Shown here: in pieces, positions 18,399-26,469 of the stretch
Layout: each line of letters starts with the position of its first letter
How positions within the stretch are numbered: the first letter of the stretch is position 1
DNA from: JBPOIC01 sp052034865
GTDB lineage: Bacteria; UBA10199; JADFYH01
DNA length: 36,669 bases
Assembly: GCA_052034865.1 (NCBI GenBank)
Contig: JBPOIC010000035.1
Coordinates: 1-36,669, forward strand
Direction: 5' to 3'
Made by a program: the position numbers and the translations under genes
The notes under the pieces: generated by a model
What the model was told of the DNA's origin: nothing
The model's input: the letters and a program-made list of their open reading frames with translations, nothing else
The model's database searches: none

Positions 18399-19760
18399 AT
18401 GGCAACTACTGGTTCCTCGGTTCCTCCCTGTTGTGAGACAGCAGGAAATGTATTGCTTGGTTTGAGCAGTAATGAGGTCAAAGAAACTGAAAAAGAATAT
18501 GCTTCTCAGGAAGCATCGGATAATGGGATTAATGAGAATTCTTCTTCCTCTCAGAGCTCAAAAACTGGAAGTACGGCATCAAAAAGTGAAACGCCTGCTT
18601 CCAAAAGCACTGATTCTTCCAAAACAGAATCATCCAAAAACACAAACTCTCTCTCGAGCTACAAAACACCTTCTTTACAGCCTTCTTTAACAGCTCAACC
18701 TTCACTCCTCGAAAACAGCTTCAACCGATTCAAGGAAAGTCCCTTTCCCACCACCAGCCGTCGAGCGGAAGGAGCTCATCCTTCCACACAGCCTCCTGCA
18801 AAATCTGAAATTCCTCACTCGATGAGTGAGAGCGCTCGCAAGTATCTGGGAGCCAACAATGCCCAGAAATCTCCTTTCGAATCGGCAAACTCCGAATCGC
18901 GTTTCAGGGAAAACAGCATCGGTTTTCGCATGGAAATGAAAAGCCTGATTGGAAAGGGCTCTTCTCCTAAATCGGCTTCCTCCTCTTTAAAATCTCAGGA
19001 AAATGCTCGGCCTGCCTCAACCCAGGCCTCCTCGCAAGCGTCTTCGCAGACGGGTCCGAATCTTTCAAAACCGGCTTCAACGACAAATCCAAATTCTTCC
19101 AAAAATGTTTCGAATTCCAATGTCCTAACAGGACGTGACGGTCCATCACGTCCAGGAGAGGCCTTGCCAGCCAAATCTCAACCATCGATACCTCCTCGAT
19201 CGGAGAGATCATCTTCCAATCCTCGTGCGGCCTCTCCTATTTTAAACTCCCCTTCTCAACAGCCGATGCCCTCAGCAAAAACTCTCGTGAAAACGCCGCA
19301 ACCTTTTTTGCCAGCCACCGCAAACCAAAAACTTCCGGCCGTTACGGCTCAGGGAGTCGCTCCACACGATGCATCGCAGGGGACTGGTATTTTAAATGGA
19401 AATAAAAAAGGGATCGTATCAGCCCAATCCCAACAGCCTTCGAATCCGGCGATGGGAAAACCCATGCCGACTCCTTCTCAGGAGCTCACCAGTCATGTGA
19501 TTCGGGAACAGATGGGACTTTTCTGGTCAAAGATCCGAAAAAATTTCCGCCGGAAAAACAAAGGCGATGCCACCGATGTCCCAGAAGATGAATCGTCTGA
19601 AAATCTTTCCGCTCAGGCAAAAGAAGTCTCGTGGGAGATTGAACGATCTTCCATGCTGAGCGAGAATTCTCTAACTGAACAGAAATCATCAGTTCCCCTT
19701 TCTGATCTTGTAAGCGCCACCTCCGAAAAATCTCCTTCCGCCCTGCGTTCTCCCCAATAA
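18399..19760 (+). CDS. Ser/Pro-rich low-complexity protein, 453 aa
   Basis: No domain is recognised. About 350 residues are dominated by Ser, Pro, Lys, Ala, Gln and Asn, with tracts such as SSSSQSSKTGSTASKSE and TQASSQASSQTG, and are probably disordered. The last ~95 residues are more ordinary, with a basic segment (FWSKIRKNFRRKNKG) and acidic/amphipathic helices. The N-terminus has CC at about residues 11-12 and no signal peptide. AGGAG precedes ATG 18399 by a normal distance. It is probably co-transcribed with the lipoprotein gene. A secreted or surface-linker role is possible but unsupported. Confidence 0.7.
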   Translation: MATTGSSVPPCCETAGNVLLGLSSNEVKETEKEYASQEASDNGINENSSSSQSSKTGSTASKSETPASKSTDSSKTESSKNTNSLSSYKTPSLQPSLTAQPSLLENSFNRFKESPFPTTSRRAEGAHPSTQPPAKSEIPHSMSESARKYLGANNAQKSPFESANSESRFRENSIGFRMEMKSLIGKGSSPKSASSSLKSQENARPASTQASSQASSQTGPNLSKPASTTNPNSSKNVSNSNVLTGRDGPSRPGEALPAKSQPSIPPRSERSSSNPRAASPILNSPSQQPMPSAKTLVKTPQPFLPATANQKLPAVTAQGVAPHDASQGTGILNGNKKGIVSAQSQQPSNPAMGKPMPTPSQELTSHVIREQMGLFWSKIRKNFRRKNKGDATDVPEDESSENLSAQAKEVSWEIERSSMLSENSLTEQKSSVPLSDLVSATSEKSPSALRSPQ

Positions 19761-19985
19761 GATTTAGCCAAGAAAGAGAACCCTTTAACGTCGGGTATTG
19801 ATTTTTCAATACTACACAGTCGGGTGAATGAATCCCAAGAGGGGTCATATAGCTCAGTGCAAACAAAGCAGGAAGGCTCACAGCAACCGCAGCTCCTCTC
19901 CAAAAAGATCTGGGTGATTTTTGTTCAGAGAACTGAAGTTGCTGGATAAGAAAAGCCTTCGTCTTTCATTTCTCCTCAGTGACTG

Positions 19986-21164
19986 TTAAGGGTTCAGCCT
20001 GTCGAGCATCAGACTGCAGCCAGCTGCTTTCGGAAGTGAGTCTGCATCCTTTTCATCCGGATTTGCAGAATCCTGGGTGATGGATTCAGACAGCAGATCC
20101 TTAGCATCACACGCCTGATCGATTCCGTCTTGATCCTCATCGACTCCGCTTTTTTTAACGGCGGTCAGTTTTCCATCCTTTTCCACAAAACAGAAATCTG
20201 CAGGACATCCACCGAGAGCAAGTGTTCCTTCCCGATCGGGACAAAGATCGAACGCATCCACGACTCCGTCTCCATCGCTATCTTCTTGGGAAATGGAAGC
20301 ATTCTGGGTTGCGTCTTTGCAGGAATCAGATTCATCCAAAGGACAAAGATCCTCCCAGTTTAATTTTCCATCGTTATCCCAATCCCCATCGCAAGCATTT
20401 CCCAAAGGATCCTGCGCAAGAAGATTTACGATCTGACTACAGAGTATGGGGTTCGGATTTTTGATTGGGGTCAGTTGAGTCGGATTGGGGATTTCTCCGA
20501 GGGTCTGGCTTTTTAAATGAAAGGGCGCCACAGAATCCGAAAGACATCCATTGAGTAGCATTGTTTTTTTCACCTCGGATGAATTTGTATCGCATCGATC
20601 CTGAGTGTCTGGAATTCCATCCTGATCCTGATCGGACACATTTTCTGCCTGGGACCAGTCACAGTCTTCAGGTCCCTCTCCGCGACAGACACGAATACTT
20701 TTAAAAGTGACGCGATCGAGAATGGAGTTTCCATCGGTATCACAGACTGCGCGATCTTTGTCTGAAACATAAACGGTCAACTCATTCAGCCTGGCTGTGA
20801 TCGTTGAGACTTCCAGCACACAGGAATCCTGAAGGGATCGCCCATCCAGAACAATTCCAAGAGGGGGAGGAGGATTTTGACTCAGATCCGCTCCGGTGAT
20901 CAGAAGGTTATGGGCTGAGAGTTCGAGAGGCGAATCCAGCTCGATTCGCATCGGGTTCTTGAAAGTGATGAACTTCTTGCACGCGACCTTGTCGTTTGCC
21001 TTCTCGATCAGGTTTCTCAGGGTTTGAGTCCCCTGGTCCTTTTTATCGATGACCGTGCAATACTCTTGCGTCATTCCAAAGTCGGTATTGGCCAATAAAA
21101 TACAGAGCGGAAAAAGAAGGCTGATTAAAACATTTGTTAAAATGAGGATTCGTTTTGTTTTCAT
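19986..21164 (-). CDS. Secreted thrombospondin type 3 repeat protein
   Basis: The 392-aa product starts with a signal peptide (about 1-26). Residues ~30-150 look beta-rich, with ITFKNPMRIEL and LLITGADL. Then follow Asp-rich calcium-binding TSP3-type repeats: DQDQDGIPDTQDRCD, DGDWDNDGKLNWEDLCP, DSDGDGVVDAFDLCPD and DEDQDGIDQACDA. Many cysteines suggest disulfides in an extracytoplasmic protein. Such repeats are common in outer-membrane-associated proteins. AAAGGAAA lies just before the ATG. It is the last gene of the minus-strand run that begins at 26763. Confidence 0.85.
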   Translation of the reverse strand: MKTKRILILTNVLISLLFPLCILLANTDFGMTQEYCTVIDKKDQGTQTLRNLIEKANDKVACKKFITFKNPMRIELDSPLELSAHNLLITGADLSQNPPPPLGIVLDGRSLQDSCVLEVSTITARLNELTVYVSDKDRAVCDTDGNSILDRVTFKSIRVCRGEGPEDCDWSQAENVSDQDQDGIPDTQDRCDTNSSEVKKTMLLNGCLSDSVAPFHLKSQTLGEIPNPTQLTPIKNPNPILCSQIVNLLAQDPLGNACDGDWDNDGKLNWEDLCPLDESDSCKDATQNASISQEDSDGDGVVDAFDLCPDREGTLALGGCPADFCFVEKDGKLTAVKKSGVDEDQDGIDQACDAKDLLSESITQDSANPDEKDADSLPKAAGCSLMLDRLNP

Positions 21165-21211
21165 GGTTTTTCCTTTTGTTCAGATCAGAATGGGGAGGTG
21201 GATGTCGGGAT

Positions 21212-22090
21212 TCATTTCCTTGCATCCGGTTCGTTGACACTGGGCTTCATTTCATTTTTTTCAGGATCGGGTCCCAGCGTAAATTCGACACCAAGGTTGA
21301 CTGCAGGAGCGATGCGTTTTCCCTCGGGTACATTTTCTATTGGGCTCAGATGAAAGACACAGCCAACGCCCGCATGCAGGCGAATCCTCTCATCCCAGAG
21401 TGAGATTTCCGGGCCCAAAAAGCTGCGAGCGACAAACTGTCTGGAAGAGGCAAGTAGGCCTAGAGGCAGTCCTGGGGCTTGGGCGAATTGTTGGGATGGA
21501 AAGTAAATATTTTCAGATTCGACGGATAAGGCGAGTGCGAACCAGTCGGTGAAATGATATCCAACCTCCGCCTCCACAAGAACTCGTATTCCCCATTGGG
21601 AAAGATCAAGGGTCGATTTCCTGTATTTTTCCGGCTCAGCTCCTGGATCCTCGGGAGGGGCAGAAGCCAGCAGGGTTTGACATCCGGAAGTGAGCGCATT
21701 TCCGGCAAGGTTCTGGAGGTTGCATTTTTCGTATTCTTCAAGGGCCTGTCTTTTTTTCTGCCATTCCGCGTGAGCCAGGGTGGGAATTTTCCTGTTTGTC
21801 GACCTTGAATTCCATAGGGCGGCCCCGGCCAGGCTGAATGAAAATTCCCAATTTCCTTTTTCTCCCTGAAATCCGATGGAAGCTCCCATCAGAAGGTCCT
21901 GATAAAAACCAATCTGAAAGGCGGGTGTGAGTTTGAGATCATGAGGGAGATCAACTTGAACTCCAACATTGGCGACCCCCCATTTCATTTCGTTGAGAAG
22001 ATTTGATGATGAGGCAAGAGGAGTGAAAACAAATTCGGTGTTCAATCCGATTTCCCAGTGATTTTTAAGATAAGAGAATGTGTCCGACAT
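21212..22090 (-). CDS. Outer-membrane beta-barrel-like protein without visible signal peptide
   Basis: The 292-aa product has repeated amphipathic strands with aromatic ends (WGVANVGVQVDL, WEFSFSLAGAALW, WFALALSVESENIYF, GVEFTLGP), as in outer-membrane barrels or transporters. A Cys pair occurs in an inserted segment near 120-140. The start at 22090 has a strong GGAGG at normal spacing, yet the N-terminus (MSDTFSYLKNHWEIG) is not a signal peptide. The real export route, an upstream start or a lost N-terminus remain open. A hairpin precedes the ribosome-binding site. The next gene follows after 47 nt. Confidence 0.65.
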   Translation of the reverse strand: MSDTFSYLKNHWEIGLNTEFVFTPLASSSNLLNEMKWGVANVGVQVDLPHDLKLTPAFQIGFYQDLLMGASIGFQGEKGNWEFSFSLAGAALWNSRSTNRKIPTLAHAEWQKKRQALEEYEKCNLQNLAGNALTSGCQTLLASAPPEDPGAEPEKYRKSTLDLSQWGIRVLVEAEVGYHFTDWFALALSVESENIYFPSQQFAQAPGLPLGLLASSRQFVARSFLGPEISLWDERIRLHAGVGCVFHLSPIENVPEGKRIAPAVNLGVEFTLGPDPEKNEMKPSVNEPDARK

Positions 22091-22103
22091 AAATCCTCCA
22101 GAT

Positions 22104-22154
22104 GGGATTTTCTGCCTTCACGCCACGATTGGCTGATTCGGAAGGCAGAATCCC
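22104..22154 (-). promoter_or_regulatory. Strong hairpin just upstream of the 21212-22090 gene
   Basis: GGGATTTTCTGCCTTC (22104-22119) and GAAGGCAGAATCCC (22141-22154) pair over 14 bp with a 2-nt bulge, around a 21-nt loop. On the minus-strand transcript the hairpin ends a few nt before the ribosome-binding site. There is no T-run, so it is not a classical terminator. It may be a leader structure or an RNA-processing site. Confidence 0.5.
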
Positions 22155-22230
22155 TGTAAGAGATGTGCGAGCGCAGCAGGGCCTGAGCCCTGAAACGTTG
22201 TGAAATAATTCAATGAAAATCAAAAGAAGA

Positions 22231-22521
22231 TCAGAAAAGAGGGGGCGCTTGAGCGCGCTTGACAGAAAAGAGAGTGAGGAAGGGAATAACAGGAATTAGG
22301 AATCGTGCGAGCTGTTCCTGAAGAAAAGTGGGTAATTGAAACGGAGATTTTTCAGGTTTGTAAGCGGAGGATACCTGATTCAAAACCAGACAGACTCCGC
22401 AATCGGTTTCGCTTTTTGCATCTGATGAATGCGAGTGCTGGAAAAGCAGAATCCCAAGAAATAGCCAACAAAAGGCCAGTATCAGGGAAATCGCTCGAAA
22501 TTTTCTCAACAAAGATCGCAT
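22231..22521 (-). CDS. Small membrane protein with HxH...CxxC motif (DUF2946-like), copy 2
   Basis: The 96-aa product has an N-terminal membrane segment (about 10-27), then QHSHSS with H29 and H31, and DCGVC with C41 and C44. A second hydrophobic segment follows (about 72-87). The layout resembles DUF2946-type proteins, which often carry potential metal ligands just outside the membrane. It starts 10 nt after the znuB-like stop, so it is co-transcribed with the metal transporter. A paralogue-like gene with the same His and Cys spacing lies at 26470-26763. A metal-binding role is inferred. Confidence 0.7.
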   Translation of the reverse strand: MRSLLRKFRAISLILAFCWLFLGILLFQHSHSSDAKSETDCGVCLVLNQVSSAYKPEKSPFQLPTFLQEQLARFLIPVIPFLTLFSVKRAQAPPLF

Positions 22522-22531
22522 ATCTTACTTA

Positions 22532-23356
22532 TTAGGTTCGACTGATTTGGGAGATCCGGTTTCTTTTGAAAAGAAGGGCTATAAAAAATACCGCCCCAAA
22601 CACGCTCACAATCGCAGGCCCTGTCGGTAGATCCCAAAAATAAGACACGCCAATTCCTGCAACACTGCACAAAACACCCAAAATCCATCCAAAGAGAAGT
22701 CGCGATTTTAAATCTTCAAAAAACAGAATACTGCAGCAGGCCGGCACGATGAGAAAGGCAAAGACCTGAAGAATGCCTGCCATCTGGACAGAACTCGTAA
22801 TGACCAGGCCGAAGGAAAGGTAGAAGATCAAATCCCAAACCCAGAGCCTTAATCCTTTGGCGCGGGCACGGTCCGGTCCAATCGAGACCAGCCAGAGATT
22901 GTGGCGGATCAGAAAATGAAAAATTCCGAGGATTGCATAGATGATCGCGGTTTTCTGAAGCTGGGGCCAGGTGACCCAGAGGATGTCTCCGGAAAGGATC
23001 TGTTTTAAATGCTCGCTTCCGTGTGGCAAACGATCTGAAATCAAAATGCCCATCGCCGAGCTGACTGCAAATGAAACCCCAATGATGACTTCCTGCGAGA
23101 TTTTCTCATCGCGAAAATATGCGAAAAAAAGTGCCCCTAAACTGGTGGCTCCGAGAGCAAAAAAATAAGTTGCAGAACTTTGCGGCTCAAAACCGTAGTG
23201 AAGGGCGACAGTCATTCCGAGTGCGGCAATCTGAGCGAGTGCGATATCCACAAAGATGACACCGCGATGGATGACGTGAATGCCCAGGTACGTATGGATG
23301 CCTGTGAGGATGATGCACGCGATAAAGGCAGGGAGCAGAAAAATGATGATGTTCAT
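22532..23356 (-). CDS. znuB: ABC-3 family metal permease (ZnuB-like)
   Basis: The 274-aa inner-membrane protein has about eight to nine hydrophobic segments and the ABC-3 family signatures: GIHVIHRGVIFVDIALAQIAALG near the N-terminus, then GVSFAVSSAMGIL and LQVFAFLIVPACCSILF. This family moves zinc, manganese or iron with a binding protein and an ATPase. It lies downstream of the znuA-like gene, separated by 101 nt holding a palindrome and no ATPase gene. The DUF2946-like gene follows after 10 nt. Confidence 0.93.
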   Translation of the reverse strand: MNIIIFLLPAFIACIILTGIHTYLGIHVIHRGVIFVDIALAQIAALGMTVALHYGFEPQSSATYFFALGATSLGALFFAYFRDEKISQEVIIGVSFAVSSAMGILISDRLPHGSEHLKQILSGDILWVTWPQLQKTAIIYAILGIFHFLIRHNLWLVSIGPDRARAKGLRLWVWDLIFYLSFGLVITSSVQMAGILQVFAFLIVPACCSILFFEDLKSRLLFGWILGVLCSVAGIGVSYFWDLPTGPAIVSVFGAVFFIALLFKRNRISQISRT

Positions 23357-23394
23357 ATAGGTCTCTGGGGTTTGGTGGTCTGCTGAAATATAAT

Positions 23395-23414
23395 GGGCGA
23401 GGCATGCCTCGCCC
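23395..23414. repeat. Perfect 20-bp palindrome in the znuA-znuB gap
   Basis: GGGCGAGGCATGCCTCGCCC is a perfect palindrome followed by CTAC. The same design with the GCCCCTAC tail occurs at 2952-2976, so it is probably a dispersed genomic repeat. It sits in the 101-nt gap between znuA and znuB and may affect the znuA/znuB transcript ratio. Confidence 0.65.
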
Positions 23415-23457
23415 CTACAAGAAGATTAATTTTCAATATTTTTCTTCTATCTCCCCC

Positions 23458-24360
23458 TTACAGATTCCCCTCCAGATTCCGAATCAGGTTCTCGAAAAGA
23501 TCCGAATAGTTTTTTACAAGAGGATCCCCATCAACGGAAGTCGCCACCGTTACAAACTTTGCACCCGATTTCTGTGCGAGTTGTTGAGTGGATTTCGGAT
23601 CGTAATAGTTTTCCGAAACGATGAGGCGGATCTGATTGCGCTGAATCAAATCGATAAGGGAAATCAGATGATCGGGATTGGGGGGAATTCCAGGTTTAGG
23701 CTCCACATAACCCGCGACCGTAATGCCGGACCAATCTGAAAAATAAGAAAAACTTTTGTGGTAGGTGATGATCTGTTTTCCCTTCAGCGGTGAAAGTTTT
23801 TTCTCCCAACCGGCAATCCGGTTATTTAAATTCTGCTCGAACAGATTTTCATTCTGATCATATTGGGTGGCATTTGCCGGATCGAGCTCTTTCAAACGAT
23901 CGGCGATGTGGCGGGCGATGATCAGTCCATTTCGGGGGTTAAGCCAGTAATGGGGATTTCCCAAAGGATGTACATCGCCTTCGGAGCGATTCAGCTTTCC
24001 ATTCGGAAGTTCGAGGAGCGGAATCCCTTCGGAAGCATTGAGATAGCCTTTTTGTCCTGGCTGAATTTTTGGATTGCGGGATTGCACAAGTAAAACCGGC
24101 AACCATCCCTCCTCCAGCTCCAAACCATTCTCAATCAGCAAATCAGCCCGATTGAGCGTCATTGCATAACTGGGTTTGGCCTCCAAAAAATGAGGATCCT
24201 GATCGCCACGGGCAATGCTTTTGACATCGATCAAATCCTTACCCACCTCCTGTGCGAGGGCGGCGAAGGTGGGAATGGTGGTGACGACATTGAGCTTGGC
24301 AAAAGATGCGGATGAAAATCCTAAAAATAAAATCGCTAAGAAGATGAGAAAACGTTTCAT
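23458..24360 (-). CDS. znuA: Periplasmic metal-binding protein (ZnuA-like, cluster A-I)
   Basis: The 300-aa product has a signal peptide (about 1-21, ending ASFA) and the two-lobe metal-binding fold. Candidate ligands are H57 (DPHFLEAKPS), H137 (GNPHYWLNP), H201 (TYHKSF) and an acidic residue in SENYYDP near 250-254. The last region holds a Gly/Pro-rich GYVEPKPGIPPNPDHL, typical of the family. It lacks the long His/Asp-rich loop of enteric ZnuA. Zinc is the best guess because of the His-rich neighbours, but manganese or another metal is possible. AAAGG precedes the ATG. Confidence 0.92.
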   Translation of the reverse strand: MKRFLIFLAILFLGFSSASFAKLNVVTTIPTFAALAQEVGKDLIDVKSIARGDQDPHFLEAKPSYAMTLNRADLLIENGLELEEGWLPVLLVQSRNPKIQPGQKGYLNASEGIPLLELPNGKLNRSEGDVHPLGNPHYWLNPRNGLIIARHIADRLKELDPANATQYDQNENLFEQNLNNRIAGWEKKLSPLKGKQIITYHKSFSYFSDWSGITVAGYVEPKPGIPPNPDHLISLIDLIQRNQIRLIVSENYYDPKSTQQLAQKSGAKFVTVATSVDGDPLVKNYSDLFENLIRNLEGNL

Positions 24361-24445
24361 GGAATTACCTTTCGAGTGAAATGATTCGGTTTGATTTTAA
24401 GGGCAAAGACGGCACAACCGTCATTGTGATGAATCAAGAATCCCC

Positions 24446-25603
24446 TCAAAATGGATGCGCCCCATGAGGGCCCATGCTGAATTGAAGTTGCAAGAAAGCG
24501 GCATGGATTCCCTCCTGCCCTTTTGTTTTGTCAAATTCGTATTGGGCGCGAATTTTCGAAAATTCGGTTGGACTAAAACTCAAGGCAGAGCTCAGGCGCC
24601 ATTCTCTGGGATTTATCCCTTCAGGAAGTCCGACATGCTCGTAGCGTAGTCCCGCATGCCAGCGTTTGAGAAATTGATAATCGAGATAGCTGTAGAGACC
24701 TCCATCTGTTGCCGAAGATCCGGCTGTCTGCATGAATCGATGGAGGTATTCGGTTTGCCAGGAAACAGAGCGATCTGCGCTAGGCTTCCATTTCAGAAGA
24801 AGATCTCCACCAAAAATGCGCGTTTCATTTCCCAATCCCGTATTATTAAAGCCAGTTGCCGCAGATCCTCCCAGAAGCAAGGTAGTGTTCGGTGTGAGAT
24901 CGAAGCTTGTTGAGAGTCTCCCCTGATAGAGAAAATCTTCCTTTCTGTTGCCACCAAAGCTGGTTTCATTGCTTCCATTGGTGAAGCTTCCCTGGAGTTG
25001 AAGAAAGAAGGGCGTTGGAAAGAGATAGGAAACTTCGATGCCCAGCTCACTCAGACTTTCAGGCCCTAAAAGGTATTTGTTCACCAGCATATTGTCGGCG
25101 AATTCCCAGGAGTGCAGATGTTTTTGATTTTGTCTTCCAAAAGGAAGAAGCATCTTTCCAGCCCGAATCTGAAGCCCCTTCACCAGATTGAGCGTCGTGA
25201 CCACCGCTTCTTCCAGCTCGACTCCCTCTTCATGAAATGAAAGAAAAACATCGCCCCGAAGATAAGGGTCTATGACCGATTGAATGGCGAGCTCAATTTC
25301 CTGAAGGTTAAAGCCGGTGCGGGCAGGATCATGACCAGTTTCTCCTGAAGGATCTTCTGAGAAATAAGCCCCTGCGAGTGTTCCGATGACGCTAATGTCT
25401 GGCAGGAGTTTTTGAATACCAGTGGGTTGAATGGGATATTTGAATGGTCCAAAAGAGCGGGTTTCCTTGACCGATGGGTTGGTCGAAGAGACTCCCTCTG
25501 TCGTTTTATTATTGTCTTTTGTATTCGAGGATCCTGCCTGAAGTGGATGAACAATAAAAAGCAGAGTCCAAACGAGACATAAAGTTAGAAAATGGTTCTT
25601 CAT
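24446..25603 (-). CDS. Outer-membrane porin-like protein with C-terminal His motif, metal locus
   Basis: The 385-aa product has a signal peptide (about 1-23) and a Ser/Thr/Asn-rich linker, then repeated amphipathic strands with aromatic girdles (residues ~80-385), as in phosphate-selective-porin-like barrels. It contains RAGKMLLPFGRQNQKHLHSW, typical of such porins. The C-terminus ends GPHGAHPF, which has two His and a final Phe, fitting outer-membrane insertion. AAGGAGA overlaps the stop of the lipoprotein gene 15 nt upstream, so the two are coupled. It may let metal ions or complexes cross the outer membrane for the ZnuA-like protein encoded 85 nt downstream. Confidence 0.8.
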   Translation of the reverse strand: MKNHFLTLCLVWTLLFIVHPLQAGSSNTKDNNKTTEGVSSTNPSVKETRSFGPFKYPIQPTGIQKLLPDISVIGTLAGAYFSEDPSGETGHDPARTGFNLQEIELAIQSVIDPYLRGDVFLSFHEEGVELEEAVVTTLNLVKGLQIRAGKMLLPFGRQNQKHLHSWEFADNMLVNKYLLGPESLSELGIEVSYLFPTPFFLQLQGSFTNGSNETSFGGNRKEDFLYQGRLSTSFDLTPNTTLLLGGSAATGFNNTGLGNETRIFGGDLLLKWKPSADRSVSWQTEYLHRFMQTAGSSATDGGLYSYLDYQFLKRWHAGLRYEHVGLPEGINPREWRLSSALSFSPTEFSKIRAQYEFDKTKGQEGIHAAFLQLQFSMGPHGAHPF

Positions 25604-25618
25604 GAAAGATCTCCTTCA

Positions 25619-26323
25619 TTAATGGCTGTGTGAGTGAGAGTGACCGGCAGTATCTCCCAAAACCAGGGAGCCGGCGTTTGAAAATCCCGTGAGGATTGCA
25701 TCGGCAAGAGAAGTGTTTGAACTTTGTGAAACCGTAAGCGTCGCATTGCCAGTGCAGGTGTCAGGAAGATCCACATTTCCAAAAATTGAATTGGGATCAA
25801 TTTCTACAAGCAACTCCGATTCTTCACCGGCGCTCACCTCTACGTCGTGATCGGCAGAATTCACAGTGAGTGTCTCATCACCAACAAGCTCAATCTGCAG
25901 GGTACAGGCTTCACTTCCCGAACTCGCCTGGGCAACAATCAAAATGGATTTTCCTTCCAGGTCTGGAATTCCCTGATCCGCAGTCGCAACTCCAAGGGTC
26001 AAAGTTGATGCGGTATATTCACCTGCAGGAATGTTTTCCACCTCCACCAGATCGGCAGCCTCTTCGGTTGCAAATTCTGCTGCGAAGGTTTTCTGGGTTT
26101 CCTGGTTACTTAAGGTGATCTTTGAAAATGCCAGGGCAAAGGTTGTGAATTCAAGAGTATAGCCATCTTGAGTCTGATAGCTTTCTCCTGTCGCAAGGGA
26201 TTTTAACTGGAGGGAAAGACCCACGCTTCCGGTTGATCCGACGGTTGTACCAGCTCCAGAGCTGCAGGCGTTTAAAAGAAAAATGGTTAAAAATATAAAA
26301 AGAAAATTTTTAAGAGTGTTCAT
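25619..26323 (-). CDS. Lipoprotein with C-terminal His-Ser metal-binding tail
   Basis: The 234-aa product has a signal peptide and lipobox LLNAC (lipidation at C20). A Gly/Thr/Ser linker leads to a beta-rich domain (about 35-190), similar in style to DUF4382-type secreted proteins, with a Cys in SEACTLQIEL and one in PDTCTG. It ends in GHSHSHSH, a likely metal-binding tail. It is the first gene of a close pair with the porin (15 nt apart) in a metal-uptake locus. A role in capturing or passing zinc at the envelope is inferred. GGGAG lies before the ATG. Confidence 0.8.
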   Translation of the reverse strand: MNTLKNFLFIFLTIFLLNACSSGAGTTVGSTGSVGLSLQLKSLATGESYQTQDGYTLEFTTFALAFSKITLSNQETQKTFAAEFATEEAADLVEVENIPAGEYTASTLTLGVATADQGIPDLEGKSILIVAQASSGSEACTLQIELVGDETLTVNSADHDVEVSAGEESELLVEIDPNSIFGNVDLPDTCTGNATLTVSQSSNTSLADAILTGFSNAGSLVLGDTAGHSHSHSH

Positions 26324-26469
26324 GTAAGCTCCCGAAGAATGTTTTTAAAAAGCGGGCGGAAGAAAGCATGGTCCTATGAGAAAAAGCCAAAAGGGCATGA
26401 CTTTCTCAAGAGAATGAAAAACTCCCGCTGCTTAAAGTTGTCGAATGAAGTTAGAAAATGAAGGAAAGA

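Noticed and set aside
19486..19903. Minus-strand Cys-rich short proteins at the end of the Ser/Pro-rich gene
   Set aside because: They overlap the coding strand of the 453-aa gene, have no convincing ribosome-binding site and look like shadows of biased codons.
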